Part shown: piece by piece, positions 7,628 to 16,418 of the stretch
How positions within the stretch are numbered: position 1 is the first letter of the stretch
Layout of the letters: the number at the start of each line of letters is the position of its first letter
The notes under the pieces: generated by a model
What the model was told of the DNA's origin: nothing
Database searches by the model: none
What the model saw: the letters and a program-made list of their open reading frames with translations, nothing else
Made by a program: the position numbers and the translations under genes
From: Prevotella sp. E13-17
GTDB lineage: Bacteria > Bacteroidota > Bacteroidia > Bacteroidales > Bacteroidaceae
NCBI RefSeq assembly: GCF_022024035.1
Contig: NZ_CP091787.1
Location: 1,426,001 to 1,490,000, forward strand
Direction of reading: 5' to 3'
DNA length: 64,000 bases

Positions 7628-8002
7628 ATGACGCAGGAAGAAAAGATGATGATGCGGCAGGCGCAGGAATATATACGCGAGCTGCAGCAGAAACGTAATG
7701 CGGGCACTGAGAACTGTATGCTCTCTAGCGACTTGGCTAGGGAGATGGGTATCTCTGCCCTGGATCTACACCACTTCTTAATTGATGTGGGATTCCTCTT
7801 TCGTGAGCGAACAACTTACGAACTGAAGCTCGGCAAACGTTATGCGGGGCTTGGATATGCTAAGACTCGGAGTCACTTCCGGTACAACAAGCGGGGCGAT
7901 CTCGTTGAGACGCGCTTCCCTGTCTGGACTGAGAAGGGGCAGGAGTACATCAGAATTTTAATCATAGGAAAAGGCAGAAATGCCAAGAAGTTCAACAACT
8001 AA
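7628..8002 (+). CDS. KilA-C (phage antirepressor C-terminal) domain protein
   Basis: 124 aa, basic. After a short helix, residues about 30-112 match the KilA-C/ANT domain: LSSDLAREMGISALDLHHFL, an aromatic strand region, then the closing VWTEKGQEYI that is highly typical. In phage antirepressors this domain follows a KilA-N, BRO or RHA domain; here it stands alone. It is usually DNA-binding and counters a repressor. It sits just downstream of the S24 gene, so an antirepressor-repressor relation is plausible but inferred. Confidence 0.75.
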   Translation: MTQEEKMMMRQAQEYIRELQQKRNAGTENCMLSSDLAREMGISALDLHHFLIDVGFLFRERTTYELKLGKRYAGLGYAKTRSHFRYNKRGDLVETRFPVWTEKGQEYIRILIIGKGRNAKKFNN

Positions 8003-8015
8003 AAAACAACAAAAA

Positions 8016-8303
8016 ATGGAAAAACTTGTATTGATTCAAGCGGTGGGCGCATACGCTGAGCGCCAGTACACACGACAGGACGGCACACCGGAGTATTATC
8101 GTAGTCGTGGCGTGGTGATGAAACATGGTGGTGACACTTTCTACGGGGAGATGACGGGCGACCTGGCATCGAAGAACCGTGACACGGAGTATTTTCAGAA
8201 TCAGCCTTACGTGGTGAAGGGGTACTGGAAGCATCGCACATGGGGTGAGAACCAGGAGCGCCACGAAAACATGTTTTATATCACTGACCTGCAAGCACTT
8301 TAG
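8016..8303 (+). CDS. Small protein of the primase module, possible OB-fold
   Basis: The frame opens at 7980 inside the previous gene, but the ATG at 8016 just after its stop (8002) is the likely start, giving 95 aa. The protein is rich in beta-forming and charged residues (VLIQAVGAYAERQY, SRGVVMKHGGDTFYGEM). A small OB-fold, single-strand binding-like protein would fit its place before a primase, but no signature is clear. The family was not recognised. Confidence 0.6.
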   Translation: MEKLVLIQAVGAYAERQYTRQDGTPEYYRSRGVVMKHGGDTFYGEMTGDLASKNRDTEYFQNQPYVVKGYWKHRTWGENQERHENMFYITDLQAL

Positions 8304-8315
8304 TAATTTAAGGCC

Positions 8316-8466
8316 TACGGATGGAGAAAAAACTCCTACGGATTATACGGATTATACGGATTAAACAATCGAAATGATTAATTACAATCCGTAGCCAGAA
8401 GAAATTCGTAAAATCCGTAAAATCCGTAGGCAAAAAAGACCAGCGGAGAGAGAAAAACTCCGTAGG
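8316..8466. repeat. Mirror arrays of a 9-bp TACGGAT iteron
   Basis: TACGGAT starts at 8316, 8337, 8346 and 8355. The inverse ATCCGTA starts at 8387, 8413 and 8422, with the variant ATTCGTA at 8404 and a partial copy at 8459-8466. Inner copies on each side are exactly 9 bp apart, so the two halves form a large imperfect palindrome around an A+T-rich centre at 8362-8386. It fills most of the gap 8304-8562. Confidence 0.75.
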
Positions 8467-8562
8467 AAAACAACAACCTTTGAGTTGAAGTGAGGAGGAT
8501 ATTCTCGAGTAAATGGCCAAGGAATCCGAAACTTCTTCTCGCTTAAAATCAACTCAAAAGAA

Positions 8563-8898
8563 ATGGAAGTAATCATTAAAATCAAACTGAACGATAGTGT
8601 TATTGCCCGCATGAAAAAGGGCGAGTATGTGCAGGGTTCGCTGCACTTTGACGAAAAGACCGGCGAAAAGGCTTTCACCGCCTACGCAAGGAAGTCGAGG
8701 ACAACGGGCTATGTGCCGAGCTACAAGACCATTGCGGAGCTGGAAAACGGATGGCTGAAGGAGACCAAGACGCTCATCATACGTCGCGAGGCGTTCCAGA
8801 AGCGAGTGGGCACGGCACGCATCATGGCACAGATGGATAGAGGAAATCAGCAGGCTAAGGATGTGCTGATAGATAGGGAAATCATCGAATTTTGTTAA
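8563..8898 (+). CDS. Small basic protein of the primase module
   Basis: 111 aa, strongly basic, with an N-terminal strand-rich part (VIIKIKLNDSVIARMKKGEY) and a helical C-terminal half (EAFQKRVGTARIMAQMDRGN). It ends 17 bp before the primase-helicase gene, so the two are co-transcribed. The charge suggests nucleic acid binding. The family was not recognised. Confidence 0.65.
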   Translation: MEVIIKIKLNDSVIARMKKGEYVQGSLHFDEKTGEKAFTAYARKSRTTGYVPSYKTIAELENGWLKETKTLIIRREAFQKRVGTARIMAQMDRGNQQAKDVLIDREIIEFC

Positions 8899-8915
8899 TG
8901 TAGAAAAGAATCATT

Positions 8916-11444
8916 ATGTTTTGCATACAAGATAATCAATATGTTTCCCCAGCGGTGCCAGGCACTTTGGAAAAGCTCAACGAGGTGCTAGACTCGCCAA
9001 GGGTGAAGTGGAAGATAAGGACGATACGCAGCGTCAGACAGCCAGGAGCCATCGAGCAATGGGCAAACGACTCTGATTTTCAGAAGTTCTGCCTGAAAGA
9101 GGCTGGGAAGAAGAGAACTGGAGAGGCTTTCATGGCGCTGACTGGAGAGGAGAAGCTGGCACGATGGGCTACGGCGTTGAAGGAGAGCTTGCCACCCCTG
9201 ATATTCGGGGCTCGCGACTTCGACGAGACCCCGCTGAAGAAAGACCCCACGCGCAGCATGAAGCGCAGGGTGCTGGCTGGCATTCACCTGAGCGGACTGT
9301 TTATGTTTGACGTGGACCATGTGGACAACCCGCATGAGATCTTTGAACGTACACAGGTGGAAGGCTTCCCGTGGGAGGTGGTGATGGCACATAAGACCTC
9401 GTCGGGAAAGGGACTCAGACTGGTGTGTAAGGCTAGGGTGGAGGTAGGCAACATTGCCGACAACCAGATAGAGCTGGCACAGGCGCTGGGCGTGAAGGCA
9501 GATGCCAGTTGTATAGATGCATCGAGAATCTCTTATGCTCCCATGCGAGAGGATGTATATTACCTTAATGAGCAGGAACTCCTGAACTATTATGGTGAGT
9601 CCTTCGCACAGAAGTACGAAGAGGACTACCGACAGGGACACACGGAGCCCACAGATAAAAACCACAAGTTTGAAGAACTAAAAGAAATAACAAATGGAAC
9701 ACACAAAGAATCAGACAACCGCCTTCAATCGGAAGGAGAAGGAGGAAACCTCTATCATGGCGTTGAATACGCCAAAATATGTGAAGCGTGGCAGGCCGCG
9801 CAAGGTGGAGCCCCAGCCTCAGGAGATCGCCACCGAACCATGTTGCAGTTGGCTCTCGACCTTAGGTATATCTGCGACAACCAGCCTGAAATGGTCGACA
9901 GGGTGCTTAGACTGTGTGGATTTGTGCAGGACGTCATCCGCGAACGAGGCGACAAGGAAGTCACCGACATTGCTCATACGGCTTGTGAGCGAAAACTATA
10001 CAAGGACATCCCCAAGAGGATGCAGGGGGTGCTTGAAAGTGTGGGTATTCATGCAGGCAAGTCCGATGCAGCTGCAAAGCCTGTGGGAGCAGTTGAAGTG
10101 CCTTACGAACAGTTCGCTGCGAGGCTGGAACCTCTCCTTTGCGCCCCTTATGCGGAAGCCTGTAAGGGAGTGAGCAGACACAACTGGCTGGGGGCGGTGA
10201 TGGCCTCGGGTGCTATGTACTGTACGCTGATGACACGTTGCTGGTATAAGCACTTCAACGGGGCTCGCCAAAGGATGAACCCTCAGGTATTGATTATTGG
10301 CGACCCTGCCAGCGGAAAGAGTTTTGCCAAGGACCTGGACGACCAGATTATGAGTGCGATGAGGGCGCAGGACGAGGAGGTGCGTGCGCAGGAGACGCGC
10401 TACAAGCAGGAACAGAAGAAGCGTGGCACCAGCTCGAAGGCGCAGAAGCAGGACGCACTGGTGGAGCCCGAGGGTATGATACGCTATCTGCCCACGAAGA
10501 CTTCTAACAACATCTTCTTCCGACGCCTGAAGAGGGCCAAGGAGGTGGTGGATGGCGAGGTGCTGCCCATGCATCTTTATATGTTTGACTCGGAGCTCGA
10601 CTCTTCCATCTCGGCACAGAGTGGGGGGGCATGGATAGGTAAGCACGACCTGGAATTGAAGGCTTTCCATAATGAGCTCTCGGGTGTGGACTATGCCAAT
10701 GGTGACTCGATCAACGACATCTTGCCTGTGTATTGGAACAGCGTCACCACGGGCACCCAGATATCGCTCTACAAGAAGTTCACCATGCGTAACATCAACG
10801 ATGGTCTTTGCTCGCGTGTGGCAATTTTCCAGATGGAGGTGGCGCACTATCAGATGGTGAAGAAAAAGATGGTGGACTGGCAGGCTAACGAGGCGCTGAA
10901 GCAATGGGGCTTCCGCTTCGAACAGCTACATGGCGAACTGCCTCTGGAACGACTCACCGACCATGTGTATGAGCTCTGCGAGCTATCGGCACAGGAGGCA
11001 GAGGCTGCCGATGACCACGTGCTGGACTATCTGAGAAAGCGTGCCGTGTTCTATGCCACCTGGTTCACCGTGCCTCGCATCATGGCTAGACAGTATGAGC
11101 AGTATAAGAAGACGGGACAGCTAGACATCAGCGATGACGACCTGAAGTTCTCCACGCTTATCTATGATGCCGTGATCTATTTCCAAGACCACTTCTTCGG
11201 ACAGATGCTGCAGGACTCTTGGGACAACGCTGCCCGCGAGTTTGTGCCACGCAGAAAGAATTCGAGGAATGCCGATGCCTACAGGGATTTGCCCGAGACG
11301 TTTTGTATAAACGACGTGATGGCTATTCTCGATATTGAGAAAAATTCCGCTAATCAGCAATGTAATAGGTGGCTCAAGCATGGCTTTGTGGAGCGCGTGA
11401 AGCAGGGCAAATACAAGAAGGTCATCAAGGAAATCATGAGTTAG
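8916..11444 (+). CDS. BT4734-type primase fused to helicase-like ATPase
   Basis: 842 aa. The N-terminal third has the layout of the BT4734 branch of archaeo-eukaryotic primases: acidic motif FDVDH (131-135), SSGKGLRL (162-169) and a third acidic site in CIDASRISYAP (D201). The middle has Walker A GDPASGKS (about 462-469) and an acidic FDSELDSS segment, as in DUF3987-type helicases. A winged helix closes the protein (about 790-842). Such proteins initiate replication of mobile elements in Bacteroidetes. Here the neighbours are small DNA-binding-type proteins and a lysozyme. No integrase, relaxase or capsid gene is seen. Confidence 0.85.
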   Translation: MFCIQDNQYVSPAVPGTLEKLNEVLDSPRVKWKIRTIRSVRQPGAIEQWANDSDFQKFCLKEAGKKRTGEAFMALTGEEKLARWATALKESLPPLIFGARDFDETPLKKDPTRSMKRRVLAGIHLSGLFMFDVDHVDNPHEIFERTQVEGFPWEVVMAHKTSSGKGLRLVCKARVEVGNIADNQIELAQALGVKADASCIDASRISYAPMREDVYYLNEQELLNYYGESFAQKYEEDYRQGHTEPTDKNHKFEELKEITNGTHKESDNRLQSEGEGGNLYHGVEYAKICEAWQAAQGGAPASGDRHRTMLQLALDLRYICDNQPEMVDRVLRLCGFVQDVIRERGDKEVTDIAHTACERKLYKDIPKRMQGVLESVGIHAGKSDAAAKPVGAVEVPYEQFAARLEPLLCAPYAEACKGVSRHNWLGAVMASGAMYCTLMTRCWYKHFNGARQRMNPQVLIIGDPASGKSFAKDLDDQIMSAMRAQDEEVRAQETRYKQEQKKRGTSSKAQKQDALVEPEGMIRYLPTKTSNNIFFRRLKRAKEVVDGEVLPMHLYMFDSELDSSISAQSGGAWIGKHDLELKAFHNELSGVDYANGDSINDILPVYWNSVTTGTQISLYKKFTMRNINDGLCSRVAIFQMEVAHYQMVKKKMVDWQANEALKQWGFRFEQLHGELPLERLTDHVYELCELSAQEAEAADDHVLDYLRKRAVFYATWFTVPRIMARQYEQYKKTGQLDISDDDLKFSTLIYDAVIYFQDHFFGQMLQDSWDNAAREFVPRRKNSRNADAYRDLPETFCINDVMAILDIEKNSANQQCNRWLKHGFVERVKQGKYKKVIKEIMS

Positions 11445-11481
11445 GTAACTAATAAACAATAACCAATAAACATTAAACAAA

Positions 11482-11901
11482 ATGAGTTTACCAAGAGGAA
11501 TCAGAAACAACAACCCACTGAACATCCGTCGGTCTAAAGATAAATGGCAGGGGCTCAGAGCCCAGCAGACAGACGCTGCGTTCTGTCAGTTTGAAACAAT
11601 GGCGTATGGCTGGCGCGCAGCCTTCGTGCTGCTCACACGCACGTACTACCACACATATCGGCTGTTTACCATCCGAAACATCATCAGGCGGTGGGCACCG
11701 CCAGGCGAGAACAATACGGAGGCGTATATCGCCAACGTGAGCCGACTGACGGGCATCGACCCCAACGAGCCGCTGGGCATTCCCAGCGACCAGCCCGCCC
11801 GCTGGATGGCACTGGCTGTGGCGATGGCGATTCATGAGAATGGGACGGACTCTCTGGACTACTTCGCCATGCTGCAGGGGTGGGAGATGAGGATGGAGTG
11901 A
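11482..11901 (+). CDS. P5-like lysozyme/structural protein
   Basis: 139 aa. It starts LPRGIRNNNPLNIRRS, the hallmark of small proteins annotated as structural protein P5, which have a lysozyme-like fold. FxTMAYGWRAAF and the WAPPGENNTEAYIANVS segment are also typical. No signal peptide is present. Bacteroidales often pair this gene with BT4734 primase genes; whether it cuts peptidoglycan for transfer or lysis is unknown. It ends the module, 37 bp after the primase-helicase gene. Confidence 0.75.
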   Translation: MSLPRGIRNNNPLNIRRSKDKWQGLRAQQTDAAFCQFETMAYGWRAAFVLLTRTYYHTYRLFTIRNIIRRWAPPGENNTEAYIANVSRLTGIDPNEPLGIPSDQPARWMALAVAMAIHENGTDSLDYFAMLQGWEMRME

Positions 11902-11968
11902 CGAGCCCACTTAATTTCTACTGAGCCGAGCAAAGTCATCATCGCTTGAGCCCTACTGAATGCATGAT

Positions 11969-12000
11969 AAAAAAGAAAGCGGGGCTCGATGGCCTCGCTT
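11969..12000 (-). terminator. Terminator of the tkt-rpiB transcript
   Basis: On the minus strand AAGCGAGGC and GCCCCGCTT form a 9-bp stem with one wobble and a 6-nt loop (11977-12000), followed by CTTTTTT. It lies about 90 bp past the rpiB stop. Confidence 0.8.
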
Positions 12001-12010
12001 CCGGTTCTTT

Positions 12011-12105
12011 CTCACTTAATCGCAACCTTGATTTTTTCAAAATCTAAATTGCTCACGCTCGAAAATAAATGCAAGCTTTATTGCGCTCACTTAATCGCAA
12101 TTTTG
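12011..12105 (-). repeat. 75-bp-spaced tail repeat at the rpiB end
   Basis: The last codons of rpiB (KIAIK and TGA) and the segment exactly 75 bp downstream (codons for KIKVAIK and TGA) are near copies. A GCTC-containing stretch with the small palindrome AATAAA/TTTATT lies between them. It matches the 3' end of the BspA-like gene in sequence and spacing. Confidence 0.6.
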
Positions 12106-12527
12106 TCAACGCGCTTTTGATGACGGCCGCCTTCGAAGCTGGCGGTGAAAAACTCGTCCATGATCTTGCGTGCCATGTTGTTGTCGATGAAGCGTCCGGG
12201 CATCACAAGCACGTTGGCATCGTTGTGCTGACGAATGAGATGGGCAATCTCTGGTATCCAGCACAAACCGGCACGCACTTTCTGGTGCTTGTTGAGCGTC
12301 ATGGAGATGCCCTCGCCGCTGCCACAGATGGCTATGCCGGGATATACCTCGCCCTTCTCGATGCCTTCGCCCAAGGCATGGCCAAAGTCGGGATAATCTA
12401 CGCTGGCATCGCTATAGGTGCCGTAGTCCTTGTAGGGATAGCCCTTCTCCTCGAGATATTCGAGTACGAACTTTTTAAGTGCAAAACCTGCGTGGTCGCA
12501 GGCTACGCCAACAGTCTTTACTTCCAT
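12087..12527 (-). CDS. rpiB: Ribose 5-phosphate isomerase B
   Basis: 146 aa, the normal size. It interconverts ribulose 5-phosphate and ribose 5-phosphate. ACDHAGF at the N terminus, CGSGEG with the active-site Cys near residue 69, and GGRHQKRVDKI near the C terminus are all typical of RpiB. It follows tkt with a 95-bp gap that holds a strong hairpin. The extreme C terminus (KIAIK) coincides with the repeated tail element, so the last few residues may have come with that element. Confidence 0.93.
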   Translation of the reverse strand: MEVKTVGVACDHAGFALKKFVLEYLEEKGYPYKDYGTYSDASVDYPDFGHALGEGIEKGEVYPGIAICGSGEGISMTLNKHQKVRAGLCWIPEIAHLIRQHNDANVLVMPGRFIDNNMARKIMDEFFTASFEGGRHQKRVDKIAIK

Positions 12528-12558
12528 AAGCTATAGGTATTAAATTATAAAAAACAAA

Positions 12559-12606
12559 GAGACACAGACGTACAGAGATTTTTTATACTCTGTGCCTCTG
12601 TATCTC
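12559..12606 (-). other. Intercistronic hairpin between tkt and rpiB
   Basis: Arms at 12559-12577 and 12588-12606 pair over 19 positions with two mismatches and one wobble around a 10-nt loop. It may stabilise the tkt mRNA or tune rpiB expression. Confidence 0.6.
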
Positions 12607-12622
12607 TATGTGGATTAAACTA

Positions 12623-14635
12623 TTATGCCAGCAGTTTCTTTACCTGCTCATAAACATTCTGACCTGTGTAGCCCAGCTTCTCATCAAGCACTTTGTAGGG
12701 TGCAGAGAAACCGAAGCTCTCAAGACCCCATACGCATCCGTCGGCACCAACCAGACCTTCGAGGGTGACGGGCAGACCTGCGGTGAGGCCGAACTTCTTC
12801 TTGCCGGCAGGCAGCACGCTCTGCTGATACTCCTTGCTCTGTGAGCGGAAGAGACCTTCAGAGGGTACGCTGACGATGCGAACCTTCACACCATCCTTGC
12901 GCAGCAGGTCGGCACCAGCCTCGAGGGTGGCTACCTCTGAACCTGAAGCCAGCAGGATGACATCGTAGTTCTCGTCTGAGCCAGCAACTACATAGGCACC
13001 CTTGGTGGCCTGTGTGTAGTCGTTGCCAGCGGGCAGCATGTCAATGTTCTGACGAGAGAAGATGAGGGCTGTTGGGGTAGAGGTGTTCTCCATTGCCATG
13101 CGCCAGCATACGGTGGTCTCCTCGGCATCGGCAGGACGTACCACGAGCATAGAGTTCTTGCCGTGGTGGTTCTTCAGTTTCTCCATCAGTCGGATCTGTG
13201 CCTCCTGCTCTACAGGCTCATGGGTAGGTCCGTCTTCACCAACACGGAAGGCATCGTGGGTCCAGATGAACTTCACGGGAAGCTCCATCAGGGCTGCCAT
13301 ACGCACGGCAGGCTTCATGTAGTCTGAGAATACGAAGAAGGTGCCGCAAGCAGGGATGACACCTCCGTGCAGAGCCATACCGATGCAGCAGCAAGCCATG
13401 GTGAGTTCGGCTACGCCTGCCTCGAAGAAGGCACCGCTGAAGTCGCCGCGAACCAGGTCGTGGGTCTTCTTGAGGAAACCATCGGTCTTATCTGAGTTAG
13501 AGAGGTCGGCAGAAGCACAAATCATGTTGGGCACCTGCTCGGCAAGCAGGCCCAGAACGGTAGCTGAGGCTGCACGGGTAGCGGCACCGGCCTTCTGCTC
13601 AATCTTGCTCCAGTCAATCTTTGGAGCCTTGCCGCTGAACCACTCTTCGAGTTGTGCGGCCTTCTCGGGATTGGCCTTTGCCCAAGCAGCCTTTTCGGCA
13701 TAGCGCTCGGCCACAATCTTCTTCAGTTCCTCACGACGCTTAGCATACATCTCTTTAACCTCGGGGAAGATCTGGAAGGGATTTTCGGGATCGGCCCCCA
13801 GGTTCTTCATCGTGTTGATATAGGCATCGCCACCAAGAGGTGCACCGTGGGTAGCGCAGTTGCTCTCGTATGATGTGTTGTCGGCCTTGCGGGCTCCCTT
13901 ACCCATCACGCAGTGGCCAATGATAAGGCTGGGGCGCTCTTTTTCTGCCTGTGCCTTCTTGATGGCCTCGCGAATCTGGTCAACATCGTTACCATTGATG
14001 GTCTGTACGTACCAGCCCCAAGACTCATACTTCTTGGCTGTATCCTCGCAAGTCACAACCTCGGTCTTTGTAGAGAGTTGGATGTCGTTGGCATCATAGA
14101 ACATGATGAGGTTGTCCAAACCCAGATTTCCGGCAATACGACCAGCGCCCTGAGAAATCTCCTCCTGTACGCCACCATCGCTGATGTAAGCGTAGATGGT
14201 CTGATTCATGACATTGCCCAGACGAGCCTTCAGGAACTTGGCTGCAATGGCAGCACCCACGGCAAAGGTGTGGCCCTGGCCCAGAGGACCGGAGGTGTTC
14301 TCAATGCCGCGCTCAATCTCGCGCTCGGGGTGACCAGGGGTTACGGAGCCCCACTGGCGCAGGTTCTTCAGGTCATCGATGCTGAACTTACCAATGAGTG
14401 CCAACTGAGAGTAGAGCATTGGTGCCATGTGACCGGGATCAAGGAAGAAGCGGTCGCGACCTTCCCATGCGGGGTTCTCAGGGTCGTACACCAGGAACTC
14501 GCTGTAGAGGGTGTTGATGAAGTCGGCACCACCCATGGCACCACCAGGGTGACCACTCTTGGCTTTCTCGACCATAGATGCAGCAAGGATGCGGATGTTG
14601 TCCGCTGCAAGGTTCATAATCTTGTTGTCGTTCAT
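12623..14635 (-). CDS. tkt: Transketolase
   Basis: 670 aa, full length. It moves two-carbon units between pentose phosphate pathway sugars using thiamine diphosphate. The N-terminal SGHPGGAMGGADF, the ISDGGVQEE...YDAND cofactor site near residue 155, and THDAFRVGEDGPTHEPVEQ in the pyrimidine domain are all clear. It lies next to the arabinose genes because xylulose 5-phosphate from arabinose enters this enzyme. It has its own promoter (14669-14699) inside the araB-tkt gap and leads rpiB. Confidence 0.96.
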   Translation of the reverse strand: MNDNKIMNLAADNIRILAASMVEKAKSGHPGGAMGGADFINTLYSEFLVYDPENPAWEGRDRFFLDPGHMAPMLYSQLALIGKFSIDDLKNLRQWGSVTPGHPEREIERGIENTSGPLGQGHTFAVGAAIAAKFLKARLGNVMNQTIYAYISDGGVQEEISQGAGRIAGNLGLDNLIMFYDANDIQLSTKTEVVTCEDTAKKYESWGWYVQTINGNDVDQIREAIKKAQAEKERPSLIIGHCVMGKGARKADNTSYESNCATHGAPLGGDAYINTMKNLGADPENPFQIFPEVKEMYAKRREELKKIVAERYAEKAAWAKANPEKAAQLEEWFSGKAPKIDWSKIEQKAGAATRAASATVLGLLAEQVPNMICASADLSNSDKTDGFLKKTHDLVRGDFSGAFFEAGVAELTMACCCIGMALHGGVIPACGTFFVFSDYMKPAVRMAALMELPVKFIWTHDAFRVGEDGPTHEPVEQEAQIRLMEKLKNHHGKNSMLVVRPADAEETTVCWRMAMENTSTPTALIFSRQNIDMLPAGNDYTQATKGAYVVAGSDENYDVILLASGSEVATLEAGADLLRKDGVKVRIVSVPSEGLFRSQSKEYQQSVLPAGKKKFGLTAGLPVTLEGLVGADGCVWGLESFGFSAPYKVLDEKLGYTGQNVYEQVKKLLA

Positions 14636-14668
14636 AATACTATAATGAATAAATGTCTAATTTGTCTG

Positions 14669-14699
14669 CAAAGTTACGCAAAATAGTTGAATAGACAAA
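14669..14699 (-). promoter_or_regulatory. Promoter of tkt-rpiB
   Basis: On the minus strand: TTTG at 14699-14696, a 19-bp spacer and TAACTTTG at 14676-14669. It lies 34 nt before the tkt ATG, so tkt can be expressed apart from the arabinose genes. Confidence 0.75.
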
Positions 14700-14719
14700 G
14701 AAATGGGCGCGATAATGCT

Positions 14720-16312
14720 TTATTTCTTGTTGTCAACGGCGCTTTGCTCAATGGGCAGGCAACGCTTGTAGTTCTCGATATAGCGCTCAAAACCAGCCAC
14801 ATCTTCGGCGGTGGGAGCAATGCTGACGCCCTTGTTGCCGGCAAAGACCACGGTCTCGAGGTAGTCGGCAAGGCTGAGTTTGTTGGTGTTGTTCACCATG
14901 AAGCCAGCCAGCAGTGCAATGCCCCAGGCACCCCCTTCGCCAGCGGTCTCCATGACGGAGATGGGGCTGTTGAGGGCGGCAGCCAGCATGCGCTGACCCA
15001 CACCGGCGGTCTTGAAGTAGCCGCCATGACCTGTGATGCGATCTACCTTGATGTTCTCTTGCTTGAAAAGAATGTCGTTGCCGATCTTCAGCACACCGAT
15101 GGCACCGTAGAGGTGGGCACGCATGAAGTTGGCAAGATTGAACTTGTCGTTGGCAGAACGGATAAACATGGGACGTCCCTCAGCAAGTCCTGTCACGGGT
15201 TCGCCAGAGACATAGTTGAAGGCCATCAGTCCGCCGCAGTCGGCGTCGCCCTCGAGGGCACGGTTGAACAGTTTGCCGTAGAGTTCGTTCATATCTACGG
15301 GGATGCCCAGCAGCTGCTGGTACTCCTTGAACAGACCTACCCATGCGTTGATGTCGCTGGTGCAGTTGTTGCAATGCACCATGGCCACGAGAGAGCCATC
15401 GGGGGTTGTCACCATATCGATCATCTCGTAGGGCTTAGACAGTTCCTTCTCAAGTACAATCATTGAGAACGAAGATGTGCCGGCAGAGACGTTTCCAGTG
15501 CGCTGTTTGACGGCATTGGTGGCTACCATGCCAGTACCTGCGTCGCCCTCGGGAGGACAAACAGGGATGCCTGCTTTGAGGTGGCCAGACACGTCGAGTT
15601 TCTTGGCGCCCTCGGGAGTGAGGAAACCGGCATTCTCGCCTGCATTCAGTGATTTAGGCAGTATGTCGAGCAACTTCCATGAGAAGCCTTTTGGAGCAAT
15701 CAGCTCGTCGAATTTCTTGACCATCACGGCATCGTAGGTCTTGGTCTTGGGATCTACGGGAATCATTCCAGAAGCGTCGCCTACACCCAGAACAAACTGA
15801 CCTGTCACCTGCCAATGCACATAGCCGGCGAGGGTGGTCAGATACTTGATGTCGCCTACGTGCTCCTCGTTGTCGAGGATGGCCTCATAGAGGTGGCTGA
15901 TGCTCCAGCGCAGAGGGATGTTGTAGTTGAAAAGTTCGGAGAGTTTAGCGGCAGCCTTGCCAGTGTTGGTATTGCGCCAGGTGCGGAAGGGTACCAAGAT
16001 GTCTTGTTTCTCGTTGAAGGCCATATAGCCGTGCATCATGGCAGAGAAACCGATGGCAGCGAGACTCTCAATCTCGCAGTCGTATTGCTTCTGCACGTCC
16101 TTGCGCAGCTCGGCATAGCAGTCTTGCAGGCCATACCAGATGGCTTCGGTAGAGTAGGTCCAAAGACCGTCCACCAACTGGTTTTCCCATTCGTGTGAGC
16201 CTTGTGCTATAGGCTTATTGTTCTCGTCGATGAGAACAGCCTTGATGCGGGTAGAGCCAAACTCGATACCGAGAATTGCTTTGCCTGCTTCTATTGTCTG
16301 TTTTGGTGTCAT
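14720..16312 (-). CDS. araB: L-ribulokinase (FGGY carbohydrate kinase)
   Basis: The frame opens at 16387, but the ATG at 16312 is preferred because the upstream stretch holds the right arm and loop of an intercistronic hairpin. This gives 530 aa. ILGIEFGSTRIKAVLID is the FGGY phosphate-binding start and TGHGGYFKT with ETAGEGGAWGIALLAG is the C-terminal ATP site. The family also includes xylulokinases; position between araA and tkt makes L-ribulose the likely substrate, as in the Bacteroides arabinose cluster. It phosphorylates L-ribulose for AraD. Confidence 0.8.
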   Translation of the reverse strand: MTPKQTIEAGKAILGIEFGSTRIKAVLIDENNKPIAQGSHEWENQLVDGLWTYSTEAIWYGLQDCYAELRKDVQKQYDCEIESLAAIGFSAMMHGYMAFNEKQDILVPFRTWRNTNTGKAAAKLSELFNYNIPLRWSISHLYEAILDNEEHVGDIKYLTTLAGYVHWQVTGQFVLGVGDASGMIPVDPKTKTYDAVMVKKFDELIAPKGFSWKLLDILPKSLNAGENAGFLTPEGAKKLDVSGHLKAGIPVCPPEGDAGTGMVATNAVKQRTGNVSAGTSSFSMIVLEKELSKPYEMIDMVTTPDGSLVAMVHCNNCTSDINAWVGLFKEYQQLLGIPVDMNELYGKLFNRALEGDADCGGLMAFNYVSGEPVTGLAEGRPMFIRSANDKFNLANFMRAHLYGAIGVLKIGNDILFKQENIKVDRITGHGGYFKTAGVGQRMLAAALNSPISVMETAGEGGAWGIALLAGFMVNNTNKLSLADYLETVVFAGNKGVSIAPTAEDVAGFERYIENYKRCLPIEQSAVDNKK

Positions 16313-16342
16313 AGTGATTCTTGTCGTTAATAGAAAACAAAG

Positions 16343-16408
16343 GCACGAAGGAACGAAGGTTGGTGGCTGCCTCGGTCGAAGCCCCATCGTATCTTCGTTT
16401 CTTCGTGC
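16343..16408 (-). other. Intercistronic hairpin between araA and araB
   Basis: Arms at 16343-16358 and 16393-16408 pair over 16 positions with one mismatch around a 34-nt loop. It lies wholly in the 106-bp araA-araB gap and may act as an mRNA stabiliser or partial terminator. Confidence 0.6.
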
Positions 16409-16418
16409 TTAGATACAA

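Noticed and set aside
6494..11901. Complete prophage
   Set aside because: There is no integrase, terminase, portal, capsid or tail gene; only regulatory, replication and lysozyme-like genes.
12600..16400. Many long plus-strand ORFs opposite tkt, araB and araA
   Set aside because: They have no family match and mirror highly expressed minus-strand genes with strong motifs.
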